Below, piece after piece: positions 40,899 to 50,611 of a DNA stretch of 64,000 nucleotides. The DNA is from Chitinophagaceae bacterium (GTDB taxonomy: Bacteria; Bacteroidota; Bacteroidia; Chitinophagales; Chitinophagaceae). The notes beneath the pieces are model-generated. The model made no database searches and was not told the origin of the DNA. It was given only the letters and a program-made list of their open reading frames with translations. Position 1 is the first letter of the stretch. Every line of letters starts with the position of its first letter. A program made the position numbers and the translations under genes. The stretch is from positions 62,001-126,000 of the forward strand of contig JAGXRG010000013.1 in the NCBI GenBank assembly GCA_018335935.1, given 5' to 3'.

Positions 40899-42221
40899 AT
40901 GAAAAATGCCTTACTCTATGTGTTAGTACTTGTTGGTATAACTTCCAGTTCATTAGCACAAGCACCAAAAATTAAATTCGAAAAATATACTTTACCCAAT
41001 GGTTTAAAAGTAATTCTGCATCAAGATAATTCTGTTCCGGTTGTTGCCGTTACTGCTCTCTATCATGTTGGTTCAAAAAATGAAGATACCGGAAGAACAG
41101 GTTTTGCTCACTTCTTTGAACATTTATTATTCGAAGGAAGTGAAAATATTAAAAGAGGAGAATTTGATAAATATGTTAACGGAGCAGGTGGTGCTTTAAA
41201 TGCCAATACTTCTCAAGACAGAACTTTTTATTACGAGCTTCTTCCTTCTAATCAAATTAATTTAGGCTTATGGTTAGAAAGTGAAAGAATGATGCATGCT
41301 AAAATTGAAGAAATTGGTGTTAAAACTCAAAGAGAGGTGGTTAAAGAAGAAAAAAGACAAAGAGTAGACAACCAACCTTATGGAACTATTTTAGATCAAA
41401 CTTTTAGAAGAGCTTTTAAAGAACATCCATATCGTTGGATGCCAATTGGCAGTATGGATCATTTAAATAAAGCACAATTACAAGAGTTTATTGATTTTTA
41501 TAAAACATATTATGTGCCTAATAATTGTGTATTATCAATTGCTGGCGATTTTAATATTGAAGAAACTAAAAAGAATATTGCATTATATTTTGGCGAAATT
41601 CCAAGAGGTACTACACCTATTCAAAGACCTAATATAGTTGAACCTCCTTTGAATGGAGAAGTAAGAGATGTTATTGAAGATAATGTTCAATTACCATTAC
41701 TATTACAAGCATACAGAACGCCAAAACAAGGCACAGAAGATTATTACACATTTAATGTTTTATCTACAATTTTATCGGGTGGAGAAAGTTCAAGAATGCA
41801 AAAAATATTGGTGAACCAATCTCAACAAGCTTTAGCAGCTGCAGCTTTTCCTTTTGCTTTAGAAGATGCAGGTATGTTTATAGTTTATTCTTTACCAAAT
41901 ATGGGCAACTCTGTTGAGCAGTTAGAAAAATCTATGGATTCTATTATTACAGATTTAAAAACTAATTTGGTGAGTGAGAAAGAATTTCAAAAAGTGATGA
42001 ATCAAATTGAAAGCAATTTTGTACAACGAAATTCAAGCATGGCAGGTATTGCAGAAAGCTTAGCTAATTATGAAGTGTACTTTAATGATGCTAACTTAAT
42101 TAATAATGAAATTGACAGATTTAAAAAAGTAACAAGAGAAGACTTACAAAACGCTGCAAAAAAATATTTAAATAAAGATAATCGTGTTGTACTTACTTAT
42201 GTGCCTAAAAAGAAGGGTTAA
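40899..42221 (+). CDS. M16 family zinc peptidase (catalytic)
   Basis: HFFEHLLFEGS = HxxEH zinc motif; signal peptide; pitrilysin-type fold motifs. Confidence 0.93.
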   Translation: MKNALLYVLVLVGITSSSLAQAPKIKFEKYTLPNGLKVILHQDNSVPVVAVTALYHVGSKNEDTGRTGFAHFFEHLLFEGSENIKRGEFDKYVNGAGGALNANTSQDRTFYYELLPSNQINLGLWLESERMMHAKIEEIGVKTQREVVKEEKRQRVDNQPYGTILDQTFRRAFKEHPYRWMPIGSMDHLNKAQLQEFIDFYKTYYVPNNCVLSIAGDFNIEETKKNIALYFGEIPRGTTPIQRPNIVEPPLNGEVRDVIEDNVQLPLLLQAYRTPKQGTEDYYTFNVLSTILSGGESSRMQKILVNQSQQALAAAAFPFALEDAGMFIVYSLPNMGNSVEQLEKSMDSIITDLKTNLVSEKEFQKVMNQIESNFVQRNSSMAGIAESLANYEVYFNDANLINNEIDRFKKVTREDLQNAAKKYLNKDNRVVLTYVPKKKG

Positions 42222-42269
42222 AGTATTAAGTCAATTACATTAACAACATCATCTTTTAAAAAAAATACA

Positions 42270-44345
42270 ATGAATACAATAAAAAATATAATTCGAATTG
42301 CATTAGTAATGTTACCCATTACTTTAACTGCTCAAATAGATAGATCAAAAGCTCCAAAGCCAGGTCCAGCACCAACCATCAATATCAATCAACCTCCAAT
42401 GATTACGTTACCCAATGGATTAAAAATCTTTGTGGTAAAAAATAGTAAATTACCTAAAGTTTCTGCTACTTTAACTTTAGATGTAGATCCTTTTATTGAA
42501 GGTGATAAAGCTGGTTACGCTTCAATGGCTGGTAGCTTAATGAGTGTTGGAACCACCACAAAAACAAAAGAAGTATTAGATGAAGAAGTTGATTTTTTAG
42601 GAGCAGATTTGAGTACCTCTGCAACAAGTGCAAGTGTTAACTCGCTTACAAATAATTTTGAAAAAGCATTTTCATTAATGGCAGATGTAGTCTTAAATCC
42701 TTCTTTCCCTGCAGATGAATTAGAGAAAATTCGTAAAAGAACTATTTCTGGATTACAAACTCAAAAAGATGATCCTAATGCTATTAAAAATAGAGTCGTG
42801 AGTAAATTAGTTTATGGTGCTAATCATCCTTATGGCGAATTTGAAACAGAAGAAACTGTTACAAAAGTTACATTAGATGATGTTAAAAAATTCTATAATA
42901 GCTATTGGAAACCTAATGTTGCTTATTTGGTTTTTGTAGGTGATATTACAACTGAAAAAGCAAAACAGTTAGCTACAAAATATTTTGGTAAATGGCAAAA
43001 AGGAACTGTTCCAACTTATACTTATGCTATGCCAAAAGCACCTGCAAAACCAATAGTAGCAATAGTTGACAGACCTGCTTCTGTTCAAAGTGTAATTTCA
43101 TTAAATGCTCCAATACAACTAAAACCAGGTAGTGAAGATGTTATTGCAACGAGTGTAATGAATAACATTTTGGGTGAAAGTGGAACAGCTAGATTGTTCA
43201 ATAATTTAAGAGAAAAACATGGATTTACTTATGGTGCTTATTCTAGAATTAATACAGATAAATTAGTAGGATCATTTAGTGCAGATGCTTCTGTGAGAAA
43301 CGAAAAAACAGATAGTGCAATTCAAGAATTTTTTGTTGAGTTGAATAAAATTAGAAAAGAACCAGTTTCTGAAGAAGAAATTTCAAACGTAAAAAATTAT
43401 TTGAATGGAAGTTTTGCTCGTTCATTAGAAAGACCAAGTACTGTTGCAAGTTTTGCTTTAAATGTTGCCCGATATAATTTGCCAAAAGATTATTATCAAA
43501 AATATTTATCAAACCTTGCTTCAGTAAACATTGCAATGGTGCAACAAATGGCCAACAAATATGTTACACCAAAAAATATGTACATAGTAATTGTTGGTAA
43601 TGCCAAAGAAATAGCTAAAGGATTAGATAAGTATGGAGAAGTAAAGTATTTTGATGCTAATGGTAATGAAACAACTGCTCCAACAAATAAAGCTGTTGAT
43701 GCTTCAATTACTGGTGAAAGTATTATCAATAAATACATTACTGCTGTAGGTGGCAAAACTGCAATTGATGCAATAAAAGATGTTAATATGACTGGTATTG
43801 CTAAAATAGATGGTGCCCCAATGGATTTTGCAGTAACTCAAAAATATATTTTACCGAATAGCTTTTCTATGAAAATGGCTGCTGGGCCTATGACAATAAT
43901 TTCTCAATCAGCTATTAATGGGGAGTATGCAAAATCTCAACAAGGTCAAACTATTCCTGTTGAAGAAGATGAAAAAGAAGAACTAGATGAAGAAGCTAGT
44001 TTAATTAACGAACTATATTATATAAAAAATAATTATAAATATGTAGTTAAAGGAATAGAAGACGTTGATGGAAAAGATGCTTATGCAATAGAAATTACTT
44101 CTGCAAAAGGAAGAACTTTCACTAACTATTATGATGTTGCAACTGGTTTAAAATTAAAATATTCACATGTTGAAGATGCAGGGCCACAAGGCAAAATGAC
44201 CATCTATACTGATTTTGGTGAATATAAAACGTATAATGGAGTTCAACTTCCAACTAAAATTACTCTTTTTGTTGGAGTGAAAATAGGAATTACAATGAAT
44301 GATGTTAAAGTAAATACCGGCTTAAAAGCTGAAGAAATTAAGTAA
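42270..44345 (+). CDS. M16 family peptidase-like partner lacking HxxEH, with C-terminal extra domain
   Basis: M16-like LPNGLKIFVVKNSKLPKVSATLTLDVDP...GESGTARLFNNLREKHGFTYGAYS; HxxEH position replaced (GYASMAGSLMSVGT); ~210-aa C-terminal extension. Confidence 0.9.
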   Translation: MNTIKNIIRIALVMLPITLTAQIDRSKAPKPGPAPTININQPPMITLPNGLKIFVVKNSKLPKVSATLTLDVDPFIEGDKAGYASMAGSLMSVGTTTKTKEVLDEEVDFLGADLSTSATSASVNSLTNNFEKAFSLMADVVLNPSFPADELEKIRKRTISGLQTQKDDPNAIKNRVVSKLVYGANHPYGEFETEETVTKVTLDDVKKFYNSYWKPNVAYLVFVGDITTEKAKQLATKYFGKWQKGTVPTYTYAMPKAPAKPIVAIVDRPASVQSVISLNAPIQLKPGSEDVIATSVMNNILGESGTARLFNNLREKHGFTYGAYSRINTDKLVGSFSADASVRNEKTDSAIQEFFVELNKIRKEPVSEEEISNVKNYLNGSFARSLERPSTVASFALNVARYNLPKDYYQKYLSNLASVNIAMVQQMANKYVTPKNMYIVIVGNAKEIAKGLDKYGEVKYFDANGNETTAPTNKAVDASITGESIINKYITAVGGKTAIDAIKDVNMTGIAKIDGAPMDFAVTQKYILPNSFSMKMAAGPMTIISQSAINGEYAKSQQGQTIPVEEDEKEELDEEASLINELYYIKNNYKYVVKGIEDVDGKDAYAIEITSAKGRTFTNYYDVATGLKLKYSHVEDAGPQGKMTIYTDFGEYKTYNGVQLPTKITLFVGVKIGITMNDVKVNTGLKAEEIK

Positions 44346-44372
44346 GAACTACTAATTAAGAAGTACGAAGTA

Positions 44373-44404
44373 AAAAGTCCTGATGAAATTCATCGGGACT
44401 TTTG
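44373..44404 (+). terminator. Rho-independent terminator after the M16 pair
   Basis: AAAAGTCCTGATGA-aat-TCATCGGGACTTTT with G-T pair. Confidence 0.75.
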
Positions 44405-44408
44405 CTTT

Positions 44409-44852
44409 TTATTTATCTGTTCTGCAAGCACATTCATGGTGCTCATTAATATAAGCAATAGATATTTTGCTAAGCTTTTCTAAAACATCAATATTAATAT
44501 CTGAAAGTTTTTTTATATATATACAAGCTTTGCCCATTTTATATTTACCTAATTTATTTAACAACTCTTTGCTGTTTTCTGTTGCTGAGTAAACATATAA
44601 AGAAAATGCAGGTTTTCGAGGTGAGAAACCAAGTATTGGAGCATCTCCTTCATGACCACTAGCATACTTGTAATGATAGGTTCCAAAGCCTATAATTGTG
44701 GGTCCCCACATTTTGGGTTCAAAGCCCGACCATTTTTTTAATAAATTTATTAATTGAAAGCTTTCTGCTTTCTTTTGTTCATTATCCACATAACTGTTTA
44801 TGAAATCCATTACATCAACTTCTGTTGCTGTAGTTTTATTTTTATTTGTCAT
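44409..44852 (-). CDS. DUF1801 domain-containing protein
   Basis: GFGTYHYKYASGHEGDAPILGFSPRKPAFSLYVYS...YKMGKACIYIKKLSDINIDVLEKL; likely start MTNKNKTTATEVDV at 44852. Confidence 0.85.
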   Translation of the reverse strand: MTNKNKTTATEVDVMDFINSYVDNEQKKAESFQLINLLKKWSGFEPKMWGPTIIGFGTYHYKYASGHEGDAPILGFSPRKPAFSLYVYSATENSKELLNKLGKYKMGKACIYIKKLSDINIDVLEKLSKISIAYINEHHECACRTDK

Positions 44853-44874
44853 AAACTTTAATTGATATTTTATT

Positions 44875-47070
44875 TTATAAATGCAATAATCCAACATTGT
44901 GCAAAGTGTTCATGGGTTTATTATCCCAAAATAATTCAAAATCTTCTAAACCATTCTTTTCATAATCTTCCTTAACTTCTTGTAAAGAATATTGTTTAAT
45001 ATTTTCAATAGAAAGCTTTGGAAGTAATAAGTGTAGCCATTTTCCTTGTTCACTATCAACTGAAATAGAAATAGTCTCTTTCTTAGTTTCAAAAGTTAAG
45101 CTAGCAACTTCCCATTGATTGCCTTTTTTCGATTTAGTAATGATTTCTAGAGAAGGAGTTTTACCTAAATAAATAATTTTTGTTGTGGCTTTTTGGTTAG
45201 GAAGTTCAATACTATTTAACACAGTAGAAATATAATTTGGAGCAACAGTTGTTTTAGGAGTTTTAAAATCGAACCACTTGTGTAGTGGATAATCTAAACA
45301 AGTTTGGTGCATGAAGTTGTGTAAAGATTTTTTCAGACCAAAACTAAATGCTTCATGTTCTGTGCCTGTTTCATCAATATGTTCAACATCGTTATTTGCA
45401 AAAGTTATGGCAACTTCTTTTGCTTTTTTAACACTAAATTTTTCTGGGTTTAATCCAACAGGACTGTGAGCTGTCATGGTAAACTGATGCCAAAAAGCAG
45501 ATTGTAAAATTCCTGCTTCAAACATTTGTCGAACCATTTCTAAACTATCAATAGTTTCCTGTTCAGTTTGTGTAGGAAAGCCATACATTAAATAAGCATG
45601 TACCATAATACCGGCATCGGTAAGGTTTTTATTCACTTTAGCAACTTGCTCTACAGTAATTCCTTTTTGAATCAGTTGTAATAATCTATCACTGGCAACT
45701 TCTAATCCTCCAGAAACACCAATGCATCCAGAAGCTCTAAGTAATAAACATAAATCTCTAGTGAAGCTTTTTTCAAAACGAATATTGGTCCACCAACTCA
45801 CCACTAATTTTCTTCTGATAATTTCTAAAGCCACAGCTTTCATTAAAGCAGGTGGGGCTGCTTCATCAACAAAATGAAAACCATTATTGCCAGTTTTTTG
45901 AATAAGCTCTTCTATTCTATCACAAATCAAGTTGGCAGTAATAGGCTCATAAATTTTAATATAATCTAAACTAATATCACAAAAAGTACACTTACCCCAA
46001 TAACAACCATGAGCCATAGTGAGTTTATTCCATCTTCCATCACTCCACAAACTGTGCATGGGATTAATAACTTCAATTGCATTGATGTATTGATCTAACA
46101 ATAAATCATTGTAATCTGGTGTACCAACTTCATGTTGCTTATAATCGCTGCAAGAAGAATTGTTGATGTATATGATTTGATTATGCTCTACAAGAAATGT
46201 TCGTTTTAATTCTTGTTGAGAAATTTTTCCACCAATATAATTTAATAAATTTTCTATTGGAGCTTCACCGTCATCAAGCGTAATAAAATCTATAAATTCA
46301 AAAACTCTGCTGTCTTTAATATCACGTAATTCAGTATTGGCAAATCCTCCACCAAATGCAACTTTAATGTTAGGATAATGTTTTTTGATGAATTGACCAC
46401 ATCGTAAAGCAGCAAAAACATTACCAGGAAAAGGAACAGAAATACAAACCAATTTTGGGTTTAAGTTTTGAAGTTTAAGATTTAAAGTCTCGATTAATAT
46501 TTCATCAATAAAACTTAATGGTTGTTGTAAAGATTGATAGAGCTCATCAAAACTATTGGCACTTCTTGCTAACTTTTCAGCATATCTGCTAAAGCCAAAA
46601 TGAGGATCTATACATTCTTTAATAAAATCAGATAAATCCTCCAAATACATAGTAGCAAAGTGTTTGGCTTTATCTTGAATGCCCATTTTTCCAAAGGCCC
46701 AACTGGTATCATCAATTTGTAAAAATCTATCTGCTTCTGGTAAAAAATTTCTTGATGCAATAAAATGAGCAATGGTTGGATTTTTTCCTTGCAAAAAAAG
46801 AGTTACATCTTCAATGGAATTTATATATTCTTCTTTTAAAGAAAATATTCTCTTTGCATTTTTTGAAGTTTCTTCTTTTTCTTGATATAAATCAAAAACT
46901 GAAGACAATCCCTTTTTCGAAAACAATTTTAAAGTAACTTCTATTCCTAAGTCTGCTTGATGACTTGAAATGCCTTTTGTATTCAAAAATCCTTTCAAAT
47001 AAGCCGTTGCAGGATAGGGTGTATTTAATTGTGTAAATGGTGGAGTGATTAAAAGGATTGAAGTACTCAA
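44875..47070 (-). CDS. B12-binding-domain-type radical SAM protein
   Basis: N-terminal LLITPPFTQLNTPYPATAYLKGFL and FGGGFANTEL; cluster motif HGCYWGKCTFCDIS; GGLEVASDRLLQLIQKGITVEQV, HAYLMYGFPTQTEQE. Confidence 0.88.
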   Translation of the reverse strand: MSTSILLITPPFTQLNTPYPATAYLKGFLNTKGISSHQADLGIEVTLKLFSKKGLSSVFDLYQEKEETSKNAKRIFSLKEEYINSIEDVTLFLQGKNPTIAHFIASRNFLPEADRFLQIDDTSWAFGKMGIQDKAKHFATMYLEDLSDFIKECIDPHFGFSRYAEKLARSANSFDELYQSLQQPLSFIDEILIETLNLKLQNLNPKLVCISVPFPGNVFAALRCGQFIKKHYPNIKVAFGGGFANTELRDIKDSRVFEFIDFITLDDGEAPIENLLNYIGGKISQQELKRTFLVEHNQIIYINNSSCSDYKQHEVGTPDYNDLLLDQYINAIEVINPMHSLWSDGRWNKLTMAHGCYWGKCTFCDISLDYIKIYEPITANLICDRIEELIQKTGNNGFHFVDEAAPPALMKAVALEIIRRKLVVSWWTNIRFEKSFTRDLCLLLRASGCIGVSGGLEVASDRLLQLIQKGITVEQVAKVNKNLTDAGIMVHAYLMYGFPTQTEQETIDSLEMVRQMFEAGILQSAFWHQFTMTAHSPVGLNPEKFSVKKAKEVAITFANNDVEHIDETGTEHEAFSFGLKKSLHNFMHQTCLDYPLHKWFDFKTPKTTVAPNYISTVLNSIELPNQKATTKIIYLGKTPSLEIITKSKKGNQWEVASLTFETKKETISISVDSEQGKWLHLLLPKLSIENIKQYSLQEVKEDYEKNGLEDFELFWDNKPMNTLHNVGLLHL

Positions 47071-47223
47071 ATTATAGGTTTAATTGTAAAGATATTTTAA
47101 GAATCTTTCTTTTTTAAAAATAATGTAATAACAAACAATTGTCAATTATTATGTTCAATTTTCTTGAACCACAAAAACAAAATAAAAATTAATTAAATTT
47201 GTAAGGAAAATTAAATTTGTATT

Positions 47224-47433
47224 ATGAAACAAGTTACAATAGAAGTAAATGCAAGAAAGTATAAGTTTATTATGGAACTACTAAAAAGCTTTGATTTTGT
47301 TACTGTTCAAAAAGAAGACACAGCAAAAAAGAAAACTTTAAAACATGTTGCTGAAGGAGCTTATCAAGCTATTTTAGCATCTAAGGGTAAAGCTAAAACT
47401 AAAGATGCTAAAGCATTTTTAAATGAACTTTAA
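47224..47433 (+). CDS. putative type II antitoxin (69 aa)
   Basis: Small ORF overlapping the start of the downstream RelE/ParE-like toxin by 11 nt. Confidence 0.6.
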   Translation: MKQVTIEVNARKYKFIMELLKSFDFVTVQKEDTAKKKTLKHVAEGAYQAILASKGKAKTKDAKAFLNEL

Positions 47434-47758
47434 AGTAGAAACGATATTACCTTTTGAAAAAGAGTTTAAAAAACTTTATAAAAAGTATCCTTCCCTTAAA
47501 AATGATTTATTAGCTCTAATACAAACTCTGGAAACAAAACCTACTCAAGGAATCTCTCTAGGAAATAATTTTTACAAAATTCGTTTAGCAATTCAAAGTA
47601 AAAGCAAAGGAAAAAGTGGGGGTGCTCGAATTATTACATTTGTAAAAATAATTCAGTCTAAAGTCTATTTAGTTGCTATTTATGACAAAAGTGTTCAACC
47701 AAATATTACGAAGAAAGAATTGCAATTGTTATTGCAATTTGTAACATCAACAATTTAA
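47423..47758 (+). CDS. RelE/ParE-family toxin-like protein
   Basis: FEKEFKKLYKKYPSLKNDLLALIQTLETKPTQGISLGNNFYKIRLAIQSKSKGKSGGARIITFVKI...VYLVAIYDKS. Confidence 0.75.
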   Translation: MNFKVETILPFEKEFKKLYKKYPSLKNDLLALIQTLETKPTQGISLGNNFYKIRLAIQSKSKGKSGGARIITFVKIIQSKVYLVAIYDKSVQPNITKKELQLLLQFVTSTI

Positions 47759-47763
47759 GGTTC

Positions 47764-47812
47764 ATTAATCCAATTTTCTAATTCCCAATTCCTAATCAAC
47801 CATTCTCAAATA
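47764..47812. repeat. degenerate heptamer tract (ATTAATC CAATTTT CTAATTC CCAATTC CTAATCA ACCATTC TCAAATA)
   Basis: Period-7 register over ~49 bp between the toxin and the dipeptidase. Confidence 0.55.
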
Positions 47813-47879
47813 ATCCCTTTACTTCATTTGAACTTATTTATTTTTGTCATCCTTTTAAATCAATACATAAAATAATAAT

Positions 47880-49241
47880 ATGCAAGTTTGGAACGATTAT
47901 CAACAACAACATCAAGATAGATTTTTAAATGAAATGCTCGATTTATTACGCATTCCTTCAGTAAGTGCAAAATCTGAACATAAAGCAGATATGTTGAAAT
48001 GTGCTGAAGCTGTAAAACAAAATTTATTATCATCTGGTTGTTCAAAAGCAGAAGTGATGGATACTGATGGCTTTCCTGTGGTGTATGGCGAAAAAATGAT
48101 TGATCCTGCAAAACCAACAGTACTTGTTTATGGTCATTACGATGTACAACCTCCTGAACCATTAGAACTTTGGCATAGTGGTCCTTTTGATCCTGTAATT
48201 AAAGATGGAAAAGTGTTTGCACGTGGTTCTGCCGATGATAAAGGTCAGTTTTATATGCATGTAAAAGCATTAGAAACCATGGTGAAAACGAATACTATGG
48301 AAACTAATATTAAATTCTTAATAGAAGGAGAAGAAGAAATCGGTTCTCCAAATCTTGGAAAATTTGTTGCACTGAATAAAGAGTTATTGAAAGCTGATGT
48401 TATTCTTATTAGTGACAGTTCTATGTTAAGCATGGAAAACCCTTCATTGGATACTGGTGTACGTGGATTGTCTTATATAGAAGTTGAAGTAACTGGTGCT
48501 AATAGAGATTTGCATAGTGGTACTTATGGAGGTGCAGTTGCCAATCCAATTACTATACTTGCACAAATGATTGCTAGTTGTCATGATGAAAATAATCACA
48601 TCACCATTCCTGGTTTTTATGATGATGTTGCCATTGCAACAAAAGAAGAAAGAGAATTGTTAAATGCTGCTCCTTATGATGCTAAAGAATATATGGATGA
48701 ACTGGGTGTTACTGCTCTTTGGGGAGAAAAAGGATATACTACTTATGAAAGAACAGGCATTCGTCCAACACTTGAAGTGAATGGTATTTGGGGAGGTTAT
48801 ACTGGCGAAGGTGCAAAAACTGTACTTCCATCAAAAGCATTTGCAAAAATTTCTGCTCGATTAGTGCCAAATCAAACCTCAGAAAAAATTACTGACATCT
48901 TAATCAAATATTTTAAATCTATTGCTCCTGCTGGGGTTGAAGTAAAAGCTAGTTTGCATCATGGAGGAGAACCTTATATGACACCAATTGATAGCAAAGG
49001 CTATAAAGCTGCTTCAAAAGCTGTAGAACAAACTTTTGGCAAAGCACCAATTCCTGTTCGAGGTGGAGGAAGTATTCCTATTTGTTCTATTCTTGAAAAA
49101 GAATTAGGAATCAAAATTGTGTTTATGGGTTTTGGTTTAGATAATGATAACTTACACAGTCCCAACGAAAAATACAATTTAGAAAACTATTATAAAGGCA
49201 TTGAAACCATTCCTTATTTTCATAAATACTTTGCTGAGTAG
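47880..49241 (+). CDS. M20 family dipeptidase/metallopeptidase
   Basis: VLVYGHYDVQPPEPLELW, ARGSADDKGQFYMHV, FLIEGEEEIGSPNL, LHSGTYGGAVANP. Confidence 0.93.
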   Translation: MQVWNDYQQQHQDRFLNEMLDLLRIPSVSAKSEHKADMLKCAEAVKQNLLSSGCSKAEVMDTDGFPVVYGEKMIDPAKPTVLVYGHYDVQPPEPLELWHSGPFDPVIKDGKVFARGSADDKGQFYMHVKALETMVKTNTMETNIKFLIEGEEEIGSPNLGKFVALNKELLKADVILISDSSMLSMENPSLDTGVRGLSYIEVEVTGANRDLHSGTYGGAVANPITILAQMIASCHDENNHITIPGFYDDVAIATKEERELLNAAPYDAKEYMDELGVTALWGEKGYTTYERTGIRPTLEVNGIWGGYTGEGAKTVLPSKAFAKISARLVPNQTSEKITDILIKYFKSIAPAGVEVKASLHHGGEPYMTPIDSKGYKAASKAVEQTFGKAPIPVRGGGSIPICSILEKELGIKIVFMGFGLDNDNLHSPNEKYNLENYYKGIETIPYFHKYFAE

Positions 49242-49278
49242 TGTTAAGCAAGGGTTATTAATGAATATTTTAGGATTT

Positions 49279-49312
49279 TTTGGTCTAATTTGGGTGTAAC
49301 TCCCTACTTTTG
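49279..49312 (+). promoter_or_regulatory. Bacteroidota-type promoter (TTTG-N22-TACTTTTG) for rpsF-rpsR
   Basis: TTTG 49279-49282 and TACTTTTG 49305-49312, ~93 bp upstream of rpsF. Confidence 0.5.
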
Positions 49313-49404
49313 CAGCCCCAATTCTGTTTTGGCAGAATCGTTTTAGTGTTAAACTGAAATGTCCATTGGGATAAACCAAATTTTTAAATAAAAAAAACAG
49401 AGTA

Positions 49405-49758
49405 ATGAACAGTTACGAATTAATGGTGATTTTTACTCCTGTACTTTCTGAAGAAGAATTTAAAGCTGCTCAGAAAAAGTACATTGCTATGGTTGAAGAT
49501 GCTAAAGGCACAACTGTAAATAGCAATCCTTGGGGATTAAAATCTCTTGCTTATCCTGTACAAAAGAAAACAACAGGAATTTACTGGGTGTATGAATTTA
49601 AAGCTACATCTGATTTCAACGAAAAATTGAAAATTGCTTTATTGAGAGATGAGCAAGTAATGAGACACATGGTTACAAAACTCGACAAAAACGCCGTTGA
49701 GTACAATGAAAACAAAAGAAATGGCGTATTTTCTAAACAAGTAAAAGCGGAGGTATAA
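49405..49758 (+). CDS. rpsF: 30S ribosomal protein S6
   Basis: [26 protein letters not shown]...[20 protein letters not shown]. Confidence 0.95.
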   Translation: MNSYELMVIFTPVLSEEEFKAAQKKYIAMVEDAKGTTVNSNPWGLKSLAYPVQKKTTGIYWVYEFKATSDFNEKLKIALLRDEQVMRHMVTKLDKNAVEYNENKRNGVFSKQVKAEV

Positions 49759-49759
49759 G

Positions 49760-50023
49760 ATGGCAAGAAATGAAATAAAATATTTAACCGCAATTAAACA
49801 AGAAAATCCTAAAAAGAAATTCTGTCGTTTTAAAAAATACGGAATCAAATATGTTGATTATAAAGACATCGATTTCTTAAAGAAATTTGTAAACGAGCAA
49901 GGTAAATTATTACCTCGTCGTTTAAGTGGAAATTCTTTAAAATATCAACGTAAGGTAAGTGATGCAGTTAAAAAAGCTCGTCAAATGGCTTTAATGCCTT
50001 TCGTAACCGATTTATACAAATAG
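49760..50023 (+). CDS. rpsR: 30S ribosomal protein S18
   Basis: [64 protein letters not shown]. Confidence 0.96.
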   Translation: MARNEIKYLTAIKQENPKKKFCRFKKYGIKYVDYKDIDFLKKFVNEQGKLLPRRLSGNSLKYQRKVSDAVKKARQMALMPFVTDLYK

Positions 50024-50109
50024 AAAAATTTAGTAACCTTCCCTAATTTCATTTACTTGGAAGACAGTCACAATCTTAGATTGGGCTTTGGGGACTAAAA
50101 AAACAAAAA

Positions 50110-50556
50110 ATGGAAGTAATATTAATTAAAGAATTAGACACTTTAGGCGGAAAGAATGAAGTTGTTAAAGTAAAAAACGGGTATGCTCGTAATTACTTAA
50201 TTCCACAAAAATATGCAGTAGAAGCTAGTCCTTCTAACCTTGCTCAATTAAACGAAAGATTAAAAGTACAAGGCAAAAAAGAAGCAGCTATGTTGGCTCA
50301 AATTACAAGTGTATTAGCAGTTTTAAAAGAATCACCTGTAAAGGTTGGTGCTAAAACTGGTACAAGTGGTAAAATATTTGGTAGTGTAACTTCATTACAA
50401 ATTGCTCGTGCCATTCGTGATCAAAAAGGATACGAAATTGATCGCAAACGTATTTCAATAGTTGATGATGTTAAAGAACTTGGTTCTTATAAAGCATCAA
50501 TTGATTTTGGTAATAATAATGTTACTGAAATTGACTTTGAAGTGGTTGGCGAATAA
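50110..50556 (+). CDS. rplI: 50S ribosomal protein L9
   Basis: MEVILIKELDTLGGKNEVVKVKNGYARNYLIPQKYAVEAS. Confidence 0.96.
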   Translation: MEVILIKELDTLGGKNEVVKVKNGYARNYLIPQKYAVEASPSNLAQLNERLKVQGKKEAAMLAQITSVLAVLKESPVKVGAKTGTSGKIFGSVTSLQIARAIRDQKGYEIDRKRISIVDDVKELGSYKASIDFGNNNVTEIDFEVVGE

Positions 50557-50575
50557 ACTATATTTATTGATGAAA

Positions 50576-50602
50576 AGCCCCGCCTTATTGCGGGGTTTTT
50601 TA
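50576..50602 (+). terminator. Rho-independent terminator after rplI
   Basis: GCCCCGC-cttatt-GCGGGGTTTTTT. Confidence 0.88.
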
Positions 50603-50611
50603 TTTTGAATA

